Assembly: GCA_041538185.1 (NCBI GenBank)
Contig: JBGORM010000006.1
Span: 221,949-285,948 of the forward strand
DNA from: Melioribacteraceae bacterium 4301-Me
Lineage (GTDB): Bacteria; Bacteroidota; Ignavibacteria; Ignavibacteriales; Melioribacteraceae
Direction of reading: 5' to 3'
Length of the DNA stretch: 64,000 nt
Made by a program: the position numbers and the translations under genes. The notes below the pieces were generated by a model that did not search any database, was not told the DNA's origin, and saw only the letters and a program-made list of their open reading frames with translations. This document shows positions 36,884 to 46,030 of the stretch, piece by piece (positions within the stretch are counted from its first letter, which is position 1; every line of letters starts with the position of its first letter).

Positions 36884-39265
36884 ATGAAAATAATTAATAA
36901 GGTTTTCTTGTTCTTTGCTTTAATATTATTACTTTCCCTTCCTCAATACAACAAAGCTCAAAACGACGTTATGATGCAATCTTTTTATTGGAATGTGCCA
37001 GTTGATAAAGTAAATAAGAATGGTACATGGTGGGATACTTTAAGAATTAAAATGAATTATCTTAAAAACGCAGGTTTTACAGGCCTTTGGGTACCCCCGC
37101 CATCCAAAGGTAATTGGGGAATTGAAGATATGGGATATGGACTTTATGACCATTATGATTTGGGTGCTTATAATCAAAAGGGTACTATAGAAACAAGGTT
37201 TGGTTCTAAACAGGAGTTATTAAATATGATTTCTGAAGCACATAATACTGCTAATGGAAAACCATACATGAACATTTATGCTGATGTTATTTTGAATCAT
37301 GTTTACGGAGCCGAAGAAAATTTACAAAGTAATCCTGCTGTCAAACAGTACGTTAGGGACGAAGCCTACCGCAATGGTACTCAATATAATGCTTATCCTA
37401 CTAACGAAATTACATGGGTAATTCCAAATGCTTCTCCAGGTGACTATTATATTCAGATTAAAGGGTATTTATTAGATTGGAATGCAAATTATACTCAGCG
37501 TGGGTATGATGTTTTTATTGATTGGACAGGCGTAGGGTATAATGGCACCGATACTTGGGAATATGAACCTAATAACGGCAACGGGCAATATAATATTTTC
37601 CCTGGCTCGGGAAGAATAGTTAGGGGTCATGCGGATTATCAAGGCGATATTGATGAGTATAAGGTTACTGTAAGCAGTGCACACGATATAGTAATTAAAT
37701 TAACTGCACGTAAAGAAGGTACCAATTCCCAAGGGCAATGGGAATGGCAATGGGAAGACCAAACTAAAGGCTACTATCCAGTTAATGTTTGGTATAATGG
37801 AAGTAATCTTGTTCTAACCAGTTTAGAGGCGAGAACTATGACTAATATTACTTATCCTACTCATACAGGAACCGGAGAGCCTAACTATAGTTGGACTTAT
37901 ACAGACTTTCATCCTGTAGATAATTATGACTGGTTAGGCTGGCCAGGTACAGATGAAATAATACCCAATACAAAATTTTTTGGTAATGATTTAAATACGT
38001 ATAGCACTACTGTTAAAACACGATTAAAAAACTGGGGAGTTTGGTTATCTAACACAATCGGTTTTGACGGTTATAGATTAGATTTTGTACGCGGTTTCCA
38101 AATTGATTTTGTAGCAGACTGGGTAAAAAATCTTCCTTTATTAAACGGTCAGCAGAGATTTATTGTGGGTGAATATTGGGGTGCAGATTATCGTATACGT
38201 GATTGGGTTAATGGCGTAGCATCTTATGGTGCAGATGTAGATGCTTTTGACTTCCCCTTAAAATTTACGTTGAAAGATATGTGCAATGGCAATGGTTCGT
38301 CGTTCGATATGCGCTGGCTCAACAATGCAGGCATGGTTAGAAATAATTCTGGTAATGGTTTGCCTGGCACCTCTATTGTAACGTTTCTAGATAACCACGA
38401 TACGGGCAAGGAATCTGATAAATGGGTAACTAAAGATTTTAAAATGGGCTATGCCTATATTTTAACACACGAAGGACGGCCATGTGTTTTTTACCCACAT
38501 TACTATTCTATTAGACAATATGATGCAAATGATCCTTCACTTTCAATTCAAGCACCATCGTCATTAAAAGAAGATATAAATAAATTAATATTTGTCCGTA
38601 AAAATTATTTGGGAGGTACATTAACGGTACTAAGTCAAGTAGGAAATCCTTATCCATCAAGCGATGCTTATAATGTTTATGTTGCAAGAAGGCAGGGTAA
38701 TGGAGTACGCGGTGGTGCAATTATTGTAATCAATAATCATGATACCCAGACAAAAGGTCTTTGGGTTGATAGCTCTCCAACTGGGTTTACAAATTGGAGT
38801 AATACAACTTTAGTAAATGCATTTGATCCTAATCAAACTACTTATGTTTATGCTGATGGCAGAGTTTATGTTTCCGCTCCACCTCGTGGATATGCTATTT
38901 GGGTAAAACAAAGTGATTATATAGCATATACTCCACCATCGCCTTTGATAATATCTAATAATTCTTTAGAAAACAATGAGATTAAAGAAGAATCATTACC
39001 TGTTGAATACAAATTATATGATAATTTCCCAAATCCTTTCAACCCAACAACTACTATTAGTTATCAAATTCTAGAAGATGGTTTTGTTTCATTAAAAGTC
39101 TATGATATATTAGGGAATGAATTAAAAACATTAGTAAATGAATTGAAGGCAAAAGGTGTTTATTCTGTTACGTTTGACGCCTCTGGACTTTCTAGTGGAA
39201 TTTATTTTTATGTCCTTAATGTGAATGGATATCATTCAATGAAGAAAATGGTGCTTCTAAAATAG
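36884..39265 (+). CDS. Secreted GH13 alpha-amylase with inserted PPC-like domain and T9SS sorting domain
   Basis: A 793-residue surface or secreted amylase (signal VFLFFALILLLSLPQ). The GH13 barrel starts at DVMMQSFYWNVP. Catalytic residues are visible: nucleophile D400 in DGYRLDF, acid/base E430 in IVGEYW and D506 in FLDNHDT. Between ILNHVYG and WPGTDE lies a ~150-residue insert (about 165-320) with EPNNG and GDIDEYKVTVSS, the look of a PPC-type beta-sandwich and far longer than a normal domain B. The last ~85 residues are a T9SS type A domain (NFPNPFNPTTTISY ... MKKMVLLK). It should cut internal alpha-1,4 links of starch. Confidence 0.9.
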   Translation: MKIINKVFLFFALILLLSLPQYNKAQNDVMMQSFYWNVPVDKVNKNGTWWDTLRIKMNYLKNAGFTGLWVPPPSKGNWGIEDMGYGLYDHYDLGAYNQKGTIETRFGSKQELLNMISEAHNTANGKPYMNIYADVILNHVYGAEENLQSNPAVKQYVRDEAYRNGTQYNAYPTNEITWVIPNASPGDYYIQIKGYLLDWNANYTQRGYDVFIDWTGVGYNGTDTWEYEPNNGNGQYNIFPGSGRIVRGHADYQGDIDEYKVTVSSAHDIVIKLTARKEGTNSQGQWEWQWEDQTKGYYPVNVWYNGSNLVLTSLEARTMTNITYPTHTGTGEPNYSWTYTDFHPVDNYDWLGWPGTDEIIPNTKFFGNDLNTYSTTVKTRLKNWGVWLSNTIGFDGYRLDFVRGFQIDFVADWVKNLPLLNGQQRFIVGEYWGADYRIRDWVNGVASYGADVDAFDFPLKFTLKDMCNGNGSSFDMRWLNNAGMVRNNSGNGLPGTSIVTFLDNHDTGKESDKWVTKDFKMGYAYILTHEGRPCVFYPHYYSIRQYDANDPSLSIQAPSSLKEDINKLIFVRKNYLGGTLTVLSQVGNPYPSSDAYNVYVARRQGNGVRGGAIIVINNHDTQTKGLWVDSSPTGFTNWSNTTLVNAFDPNQTTYVYADGRVYVSAPPRGYAIWVKQSDYIAYTPPSPLIISNNSLENNEIKEESLPVEYKLYDNFPNPFNPTTTISYQILEDGFVSLKVYDILGNELKTLVNELKAKGVYSVTFDASGLSSGIYFYVLNVNGYHSMKKMVLLK

Positions 39266-39298
39266 TTTCTCAGCTGTAAATTAGTCAAGAAATTTTAA

Positions 39299-39348
39299 CG
39301 CCCCGTAGTCTCCTAAAAATTATATCAAGACTACGGGGCGCTTTTTTA
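39299..39348 (+). terminator. Intrinsic terminator after the T9SS amylase
   Basis: CGCCCCGTAGTC (39299-39310) pairs perfectly with GACTACGGGGCG (39329-39340) and is followed by CTTTTTTATTTTTT. The T-run favours the plus strand; the convergent gene on the minus strand ends 9 bp further on. Confidence 0.92.
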
Positions 39349-39356
39349 TTTTTTGC

Positions 39357-41336
39357 TTACTTTTGATTCTTCGAAATTGCTAATAATTGGTTTTTTAGAT
39401 TTTGTGCACCAGGATAGTTCTTATCTAAACTCAAGCATCTGTTAACCATCTCAAGCGCTTTGGCTATGTCTTTATTTAATGCATATGCACCAGCAAGATT
39501 GTACAATGTTTGTGTATCGTTAGGATTAAATTCATAACTTTCTTTTAAATATTTGATTGCTGGTAGAATTCTATTTTTATATAAATTAATATTACCAAGC
39601 CATTTGGTGCAAAATTCACCAGGCTTTATTTTATAACGGCTTAATAAAATATTGTAAGCGTCATCATACATCTTTCTTTTTATAAGTTCAAGTGCAACAT
39701 TATCGTAGTATTCAACAACTACAGGATATTGATAAATTAGACTATTCATTGTTGCTAAATAATTATTCATGTCATTTTTTCTTAAGTAATAATTTGCTAA
39801 AAGTTCGTGTCCTTTAATCCAATTCATTTTATCTATAACAATATCATAAGCGATGCTGTCTTTATAGCTGTTTAGTTGCCAATAGTTTTTGCGAGGAAAA
39901 CTCTGAGGATTTTTTACAAAAGGCCAATCGTTTTTTAATACTTTAATTCTAAAGTCTGCAATGGTAGAATCTAAACCCGAAAAAGGAAACTGCGCAATTG
40001 TAATACTATCTTGTTTATTAAATGGAATTTGCGGGTGAGCGCCTATAGGCAGATAATTCATTTTAGACATTATTTCGTAAAAAAGTTTTCCCATCAACTG
40101 ATAACCATGCAAAATAGGATGAAGATGGTCTGTCATCAAATTATTTCCTGTAATGCCGTTTGGACTTTCACTTTCAAACAGAGAATCTATATCGGCAACT
40201 GGAATATTAAATATTCTTGCAAGTTCTTTAATGCTGTAATTTATTTTTTCCGGCGCTCTAAATCTCAATTCATCTAAATCTTTTGCAAGGCGGTATAGCG
40301 AATCAGCTTTGTGAAAATTGTTATTTGAGTATTCAAGTTCGGCAAGTTTATAGATTGAGTCTGCCGCTGGAAATTTATTACTTTTTTGGGAAACAAAGGG
40401 AGGCTGGTCTTTTAGGTTGCTCGCTAATGTTCCAATTATTACATGCACTTTTTTGTTTGTAATCCATTTTAATATGTCCTTAAAGTTTTCGGTGAATTGA
40501 TTAATTCCCGCATTAAAAGTCTCTGATTTGTAAGCAATAAATTGATTTTTCGCCATACGCGACATTAGAGTGCCGCTCTTTTGTTTTTCTTCATTGCTCG
40601 ATAAAACTTCTCTGCCCCATCTTATAAAATTTTTTATCAACTGTACGGTCTTAAATTTATTTAACCATATTGCAGTATTTACCATCATTACAGAAGACCC
40701 CAAATATTCGAGTGAACCGACTCCTAATGCACCATAATATTCGTTGTGTCCAGCATAAATTAAAATCAAATCTGGTTTTTGTTCCAAAACATCTTTGATT
40801 ATATCGCGTATTGTATAACTATTAACAGCGGTCAAAGAAAGATTTACAACTTCAATTGTGTTATTTGGATAGGAAAGCTCAAGTCGCTTTCTAATGTATC
40901 GTGAAAATGATCCCAAAGGCATGTAAGGATAACCAGCAGCACTGCTCCCACCTAACACAAAAACTCTAAATGCGTTGTCCTTCTTTTCTTTATCAAAAAA
41001 ATCTTCTATTGAAGTAGGAACTGATTTTACATTATTAAAATATCTCCATGCAAAATCGGGGTTTAACATATATTTATCATCTGTAGCAGAAACCCAAGTA
41101 TCAAGATTATACCCATAATTAAAAATGCGCAAACTTATTTCTAAAACAATGAAAAAGAGAAAAGGCAAAGAAAACAAAATTAAGTAAAAGTACTTGGGAG
41201 GTTTTAGTTTCTCTTCACTACCTATAATTTTTTTAACCTCACTAATATCAACGTTTAATTCCTTAGCTATTTTTTCTGCAGGAATGCTGTTTTTCTTTGA
41301 TTGAATGTATTTAATCTGTTTTTTAGATAGACTCAA
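39357..41336 (-). CDS. Membrane-anchored SGNH/GDSL hydrolase with N-terminal HTH-like and C-terminal TPR regions
   Basis: A 659-residue protein. Residues ~1-40 look like a small helix-turn-helix (IPAEKIAKELNVDISEVKKI), then one transmembrane helix (YFYLILFSLPFLFFIVLEIS). An SGNH-type hydrolase domain follows, with block I FVLGGSSAAGYP, an Asn-containing block GHNEYYG and the catalytic DHLHP near residue ~400. The tail has TPR-like helices (NDTQTLYNLAGAYALNKDIAKALEMVNR). Such enzymes deacylate or transfer acyl groups on surface sugars. The frame starts at TTG 41336 behind CGGATAAAAA; no ATG precedes the catalytic domain. It is divergent from the carbamoyltransferase gene. Confidence 0.78.
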   Translation of the reverse strand: MSLSKKQIKYIQSKKNSIPAEKIAKELNVDISEVKKIIGSEEKLKPPKYFYLILFSLPFLFFIVLEISLRIFNYGYNLDTWVSATDDKYMLNPDFAWRYFNNVKSVPTSIEDFFDKEKKDNAFRVFVLGGSSAAGYPYMPLGSFSRYIRKRLELSYPNNTIEVVNLSLTAVNSYTIRDIIKDVLEQKPDLILIYAGHNEYYGALGVGSLEYLGSSVMMVNTAIWLNKFKTVQLIKNFIRWGREVLSSNEEKQKSGTLMSRMAKNQFIAYKSETFNAGINQFTENFKDILKWITNKKVHVIIGTLASNLKDQPPFVSQKSNKFPAADSIYKLAELEYSNNNFHKADSLYRLAKDLDELRFRAPEKINYSIKELARIFNIPVADIDSLFESESPNGITGNNLMTDHLHPILHGYQLMGKLFYEIMSKMNYLPIGAHPQIPFNKQDSITIAQFPFSGLDSTIADFRIKVLKNDWPFVKNPQSFPRKNYWQLNSYKDSIAYDIVIDKMNWIKGHELLANYYLRKNDMNNYLATMNSLIYQYPVVVEYYDNVALELIKRKMYDDAYNILLSRYKIKPGEFCTKWLGNINLYKNRILPAIKYLKESYEFNPNDTQTLYNLAGAYALNKDIAKALEMVNRCLSLDKNYPGAQNLKNQLLAISKNQK

Positions 41337-41544
41337 TTTTTATCCGTATGTTTTTTGTCCGAAAAAATAATAAAAATTATTCCAGAAAGGTTGTTGAAAA
41401 AAGGGTTTTTTATTTTGTATCATACAATGAAATCAATAAATAATATCAATTGGAAATTACAATATCTATTTATAGATTTATTTTGTTCATGTATTATTGT
41501 TTAACTTTTATGACAAATATTCTAATCTTATCTAACATTATTTT

Positions 41545-43365
41545 ATGAATATCCTCGGCATATCAGCATTTTACCACGATAGCGCTGCAGCTTTAATAAA
41601 AGATGGAGAAATTATTGCTGCAGCTCAAGAAGAAAGATTCAGCCGAAAAAAACACGACCATCGTTTCCCTTTAAATGCAATTAAATTTTGTATGGATTTT
41701 GCAAAACTAAAAGTTGAAGATATAGATTATGTTGCTTTTTACGACAAGCCTTTTCTGAAGTTTGAAAGAATTCTTGAAACATATTTAATGTACGCACCAA
41801 TAGGAATAAAATCATTTATCAAATCAATGCCCTTATGGATAAAAGAAAAATTGTGGATTAAAGAACTGATTAAAAAAGAACTAGGCTACAAAAAAATGGT
41901 TCTGTTTCCAGAACATCACGAATCTCATGCTGCATCAGCATTTTTTGCATCTCCTTTTCAAGAAGCTGTATTTATAACTGTAGATGGAGTAGGTGAATGG
42001 ACTACCGCAAGTTACGGCATTGGCGAAGCTAATCAAATCAAAATATTGGCAGATATTAAATTTCCTCATTCGCTCGGCTTGCTTTATTCGGCTTTTACAT
42101 ATTATACTGGTTTTAAGGTTAACTCCGGTGAATATAAAGTTATGGGTTTAGCTCCTTACGGTGAGCCTAAGTATGTTGATAAAATTTTGAATGAGTTAAT
42201 CGATTTGAAGGATGACGGCTCATTTAAAATGAATATGAAGTATTTTAATTATTGTGCTGGACTAACAATGACGAATGATAAATTTCACAGGTTGTTTGGA
42301 GGACCCCCAAGAAAGCCCGAGACAAAATTAACGCAGAAAGAAATGGACATAGCACGTTCAGTTCAAGAAGTAACAGAGGAAGTAATGTTGAGAATGGCAA
42401 GACATGTTAAAAGGGAAACTGGAATGAAAAATTTGTGTCTTGCAGGAGGCGTTGCACTTAATTGCGTAGCTAATGGAAAAATTTGGAAAGAAAATATATT
42501 TGATAATATTTGGATACAACCTGCTGCAGGTGATGCTGGCGGAGCAGTTGGTGCTGCACTTTTTACTTGGTATCAATATTTGAATAATTCGAGAATTGCA
42601 GATTCTTCAACAGATTTTCAAAAAGGTTCTTTTTTGGGCCCGCATTACGATGATGCTTACATCGAAAAGTTTTTAACCGCTAACAAAATTCCATACTTAA
42701 AAGTTAGTGACGATAAAGAACTGGTAACTAAAACCGCAGAATTAATTGCTGAAGAAAAAGTAATTGGCTGGTTCCAAGGCAGAATGGAATTTGGACCAAG
42801 AGCATTAGGTGCAAGGTCAATTATTGGGGATGCACGTTCGCCTAAAATGCAATCTGTGATGAATTTAAAAATCAAATTTAGAGAAAGCTTTCGCCCGTTT
42901 GCTCCATCTGTTCTTGAAGAGAAAGTTTCTGAGTATTTTGAAATCGATTACCCGAGTCCCTATATGCTGCTTGTTGCAAATGTAAAAAAAGAACGACGGA
43001 AAGAAATGTCAAAAAAAGAAAAAGAACTGTGGGGAATTGATAAACTTAATGTTGTGCGTTCCGATATTCCAGCAGTAACGCATGTAGATTATTCAGCAAG
43101 AATACAAACAGTAAACAAAAACATTAATCCTCTTTACTATCAATTAATTTCAGAATTTGAGAAACTAAGCGGTTGTGCAGTAATTGTTAATACTTCCTTC
43201 AACGTGAGAGGTGAACCAATAGTTAATACTCCAGAAGAAGCATATAAATGTTTTATGAGAACTAATATGGATTATTTGATAATGGGGCATTATATTTTGA
43301 ATAAACAAGAACAAGAACTATTAGATAAAGATATTGATTGGAAAAAAGAATTTGAGCTTGATTAA
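41545..43365 (+). CDS. Carbamoyltransferase, NodU/CmcH family
   Basis: A 606-residue cytoplasmic enzyme that transfers carbamoyl from carbamoyl phosphate to a hydroxyl group through a carbamoyl-adenylate. The N-terminal ASKHA-type domain begins MNILGISAFYHDSAAALI and includes HHESHAASAF and CLAGGVALNCVANGK. The C-terminal Sua5/YrdC-related part includes GRMEFGPRALGARSI, RESFRPFAPSVL and NTSFNVRGEPIV. The acceptor is unknown. The gene is followed at 21 bp by an SxtJ-like protein and then a DUF5989 microprotein, a recurrent trio of unknown product. Confidence 0.92.
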   Translation: MNILGISAFYHDSAAALIKDGEIIAAAQEERFSRKKHDHRFPLNAIKFCMDFAKLKVEDIDYVAFYDKPFLKFERILETYLMYAPIGIKSFIKSMPLWIKEKLWIKELIKKELGYKKMVLFPEHHESHAASAFFASPFQEAVFITVDGVGEWTTASYGIGEANQIKILADIKFPHSLGLLYSAFTYYTGFKVNSGEYKVMGLAPYGEPKYVDKILNELIDLKDDGSFKMNMKYFNYCAGLTMTNDKFHRLFGGPPRKPETKLTQKEMDIARSVQEVTEEVMLRMARHVKRETGMKNLCLAGGVALNCVANGKIWKENIFDNIWIQPAAGDAGGAVGAALFTWYQYLNNSRIADSSTDFQKGSFLGPHYDDAYIEKFLTANKIPYLKVSDDKELVTKTAELIAEEKVIGWFQGRMEFGPRALGARSIIGDARSPKMQSVMNLKIKFRESFRPFAPSVLEEKVSEYFEIDYPSPYMLLVANVKKERRKEMSKKEKELWGIDKLNVVRSDIPAVTHVDYSARIQTVNKNINPLYYQLISEFEKLSGCAVIVNTSFNVRGEPIVNTPEEAYKCFMRTNMDYLIMGHYILNKQEQELLDKDIDWKKEFELD

Positions 43366-43386
43366 CAACTAAGTGTTGATTCAGAT

Positions 43387-43803
43387 ATGTTAATGGAAGA
43401 AATAAAAAATATTAAAAGCGATAAAAAAGAATTAAGAAAATTCGGAATTACAATTGGGTTGGTGTTTACTCTAATTGGGTTATTCTTGTATTTTAATGAT
43501 AAATCTGCTTTTTCATATTTTCTAATTGGCGGTGTGCTGTTTATAATAGCAGGTATTTTCTTTTCTGTTGTATTAAAACCACTTCAAGTGGTTTGGATGA
43601 TTCTTGCTGTTATAATGGGATTTATTATGACAAGAGTAATTTTGTCAATTTTGTTTTATATTGTTCTTACACCTATTGGCTTTTTTATGAAAATAATCGG
43701 CAAAGATTTACTAAATGAAAAAATTAACAGAAACACACATAGTTATTGGAATAAAAGAGAGATAACTGAATACAAAAAAGAGTTTACGGAAAGACAATTT
43801 TAA
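43387..43803 (+). CDS. SxtJ-like membrane protein
   Basis: A 138-residue protein with three or four hydrophobic helices (FGITIGLVFTLIGLFLYF; YFLIGGVLFIIAGIFFSVV; VVWMILAVIMGFIMTRVILS; ILFYIVLTPIGFFMKIIG). It resembles the SxtJ family found beside carbamoyltransferases, including in saxitoxin clusters. The role is unknown; it may anchor or feed the carbamoyltransferase. A second ATG two codons in (43393) is possible. Confidence 0.8.
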   Translation: MLMEEIKNIKSDKKELRKFGITIGLVFTLIGLFLYFNDKSAFSYFLIGGVLFIIAGIFFSVVLKPLQVVWMILAVIMGFIMTRVILSILFYIVLTPIGFFMKIIGKDLLNEKINRNTHSYWNKREITEYKKEFTERQF

Positions 43804-43816
43804 TAAGGGAAATAAA

Positions 43817-43975
43817 ATGAGCAAACTTTCTATAGTATCTGAACTCTGGGCTTTTTTAAAAGTTCGCAAAAAGTGGTGGCTGTTACCAATTATCATTTTC
43901 CTAGTACTTTTGGGCGGGTTAATAATTTTAACACAGGGCTCAGCGCTTGCGCCTTTTATTTATGCGATATTTTAA
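43817..43975 (+). CDS. DUF5989-like single-pass microprotein
   Basis: A 52-residue protein, MSKLSIVSELWAFLKVRKKW followed by WLLPIIIFLVLLGGLIILTQ and a short hydrophobic end. The Trp/Lys-rich lead followed by one transmembrane helix is the DUF5989 pattern. AAGGGA lies 7 bp before the ATG and the gene starts 13 bp after the SxtJ-like gene. Short length makes it easy to miss, yet start, ribosome site, composition and neighbourhood all agree. Confidence 0.85.
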   Translation: MSKLSIVSELWAFLKVRKKWWLLPIIIFLVLLGGLIILTQGSALAPFIYAIF

Positions 43976-44080
43976 AATGCCGCGGTTTAACTTATACTTC
44001 CTTATGCCTAAATTTTTTTATGAAAATTTGTGTTAAAGATATATTTGGATTTTTACCTGCTCAGCAATAATTACTGTCAT

Positions 44081-45925
44081 TTACATTAATATCAAAATTT
44101 CGTACCGCTTTAGTGAAATCAAAAAGTTTCCATTTTTTGCCTTATATTCTTTATTCGTTATTAGGTCCCTCAGCAAACTTTTTGAAGGGATGTACTCACC
44201 CGCTTTTAACTTAATTGTATTCTCTTCGGGATTATTGTTAATTAATATAAAAGCACTTTTCCCTTTATAGTTTCTTGAATATCCAAGTATACTTTTATCG
44301 TTGTCAATAACATAAAATTTTATATCACCGAGTGAAAGACACTCATTTTCTTTTCTAATCGAAATTAGTTTTTGATACCAGTCAAAAAGTTTTTGGTCGA
44401 ATTTTACTTTGTCGGCCGACCTAAATTTGCCATTTGGTAATAAAACTTCATCATCATAAGTTGAATCGTACCAAACCATTGGTTTGCGATCATCTGGGTC
44501 ATCTGCTCCCCACATTCCGGCTTCATCACCATAATAAATATGAGGTGCACCCGGCATAGTAAATTGGATACCTGCAATCAGCTTTTGTTTTTTAATTGCG
44601 GTCTCATCAGGCTTCCCAACATTAATTTTAGGGTTTTGATTTAAATTACCAAGATGATCATACCAAATATCAGGATTCATTAGCATTGTGCCAAGTCTTT
44701 CTGTATCATGACTCCCCATTAAATTCATCATAACATAGAAGTTTTCAACTGGATACTGAGTCATTAGAGTTTTGATGCTGTCTACAAATTCTTGTGGGGA
44801 GATTTGTGTTTTTTGGTCGGACACAAATTTTTTTACAGCACGAGTAAATCGATAATTCATAACTGCATCAAACTCATCTCCTTGAAGCCAAGGTGCGGCG
44901 TTCATCATTTTATTATGCTGCCAATCCTCCCACCAGATTTCTCCTGTGATATATGCTTCGGGATTAATACCTTTTACCCATTTTCTAAATTCTTTCCAGA
45001 AATTATGATTGACCTGCTCAGCAACATCAAGCCGCCACCCATCAATTCCATCTGATGGATCGCCATCGCCATTTGGGTCCATCCATCTTTTTACTATTTC
45101 GTGAATTAATTCTCTTGGACCGTGAACGATTCCATTTTCATCTTCTCTAAATTCTGGTAAATCTTTAACGCCCATCCAACCATGATATTCAAATTCATTT
45201 TGTGGGGTTGAAGGGTTATCCCATTTTTCGATAACAAACCAATCTTTGTATTTAGATTTTTGTTGATTTTTTACAACATCTTTAAAAGCCCAAAATTGAG
45301 TGCCCACATGATTAAACACACCATCAATAATTATTTTTATTCCTCTCTTGTGACATTCTTGGATTAATTTCAGAAATAATTTATCAGCTGTTGTCCATTG
45401 CCATGTTGATGGGTCATCAGGATTTTCTTTTGACCAAATTTCCTCATCTTTTTTGGGATTTGGTCCAAAGTTATTATCTATATGTCTGTACATTGAAGCA
45501 TCGTATTTGTGAAGCGAAGGTGATTCGAATAATGGATTAAAATAAATTGCAGTAATGCCAAGCTTTTGGAGGTAATCTAATCTGTTCATCACCCCTTGCA
45601 GGTCGCCGCCGTATCTTCTTAATCCAGCATTCCAATAAAAATCATGGCCATTATTTTTTTCCCACGGCTGCATTTGATACCAGTCAGATTTCCAAGGAGA
45701 AATATGCCATCCTTCTGGAATGAAGTAGGGCCAGCCGCCTTCCATATCTTTCGGCTTTGGGTCGTTTGTTGTATCGCCATTGCAAAATCTTTCAGGGAAA
45801 ATTTGATACCAAATTGCTTTTTTAGCCCATGTAGGAACTTTTGAAATATTATTTGTTCCGTTTTGAGCATTGATAAAAATGAGAGGAACAAGTAGTAGGA
45901 TTACTAATAAACGATAAGACTTCAT
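44081..45925 (-). CDS. Secreted GH13 alpha-amylase / neopullulanase-like enzyme
   Basis: A 614-residue exported enzyme (signal MKSYRLLVILLLVPLIFINA). The GH13 barrel begins AIWYQIFPERFCNGD, with GGDLQGVMNRLDYL, DGVFNHVG, nucleophile Asp in DGWRLDVAEQ, acid/base Glu in ITGEIWWED and Asp in MGSHDTERLG. This resembles cyclomaltodextrinase/neopullulanase-type enzymes. A longer frame to 46018 exists, but its extra 31 residues (CVSAPLRFPFGINRRDAKAQ) are translated from an intergenic inverted repeat. ATG 45925 has GGGAGAC in front and opens the signal peptide. It probably acts in the periplasm or outside the cell. Confidence 0.9.
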   Translation of the reverse strand: MKSYRLLVILLLVPLIFINAQNGTNNISKVPTWAKKAIWYQIFPERFCNGDTTNDPKPKDMEGGWPYFIPEGWHISPWKSDWYQMQPWEKNNGHDFYWNAGLRRYGGDLQGVMNRLDYLQKLGITAIYFNPLFESPSLHKYDASMYRHIDNNFGPNPKKDEEIWSKENPDDPSTWQWTTADKLFLKLIQECHKRGIKIIIDGVFNHVGTQFWAFKDVVKNQQKSKYKDWFVIEKWDNPSTPQNEFEYHGWMGVKDLPEFREDENGIVHGPRELIHEIVKRWMDPNGDGDPSDGIDGWRLDVAEQVNHNFWKEFRKWVKGINPEAYITGEIWWEDWQHNKMMNAAPWLQGDEFDAVMNYRFTRAVKKFVSDQKTQISPQEFVDSIKTLMTQYPVENFYVMMNLMGSHDTERLGTMLMNPDIWYDHLGNLNQNPKINVGKPDETAIKKQKLIAGIQFTMPGAPHIYYGDEAGMWGADDPDDRKPMVWYDSTYDDEVLLPNGKFRSADKVKFDQKLFDWYQKLISIRKENECLSLGDIKFYVIDNDKSILGYSRNYKGKSAFILINNNPEENTIKLKAGEYIPSKSLLRDLITNKEYKAKNGNFLISLKRYEILILM

Positions 45926-45950
45926 TGATTGTCTCCCAAAATAAAAAATT

Positions 45951-46015
45951 CTCTGCGCCTTTGCGTCTCTGCGGTTAATGCCAAAAGGAAACCGCAGAGG
46001 CGCTGAGACGCAGAG
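45951..46015. repeat. Dispersed CTCTGCG...CGCAGAG inverted repeat
   Basis: The left arm CTCTGCGCCTTTGCGTCTCT (continuing GCGGTT, 45951-45976) pairs with the right arm at 45990-46015 with few mismatches. This type of repeat is scattered in intergenic DNA of many bacteria and yields a spurious RRDAKAQR peptide when translated. It lies between malQ and the amylase gene and may act as a hairpin in the transcript. Confidence 0.75.
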
Positions 46016-46030
46016 CAAAGTTAAGATTAA

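Noticed and set aside
43873..44070. 65-residue plus-strand frame
   Set aside because: It overlaps the DUF5989-like gene in another frame and has no ribosome site or coherent composition.
45926..46018. 31-residue N-terminal extension of the GH13 gene
   Set aside because: It is translated from a dispersed inverted repeat (RRDAKAQR-type peptide) and would hide the signal peptide that begins at ATG 45925.
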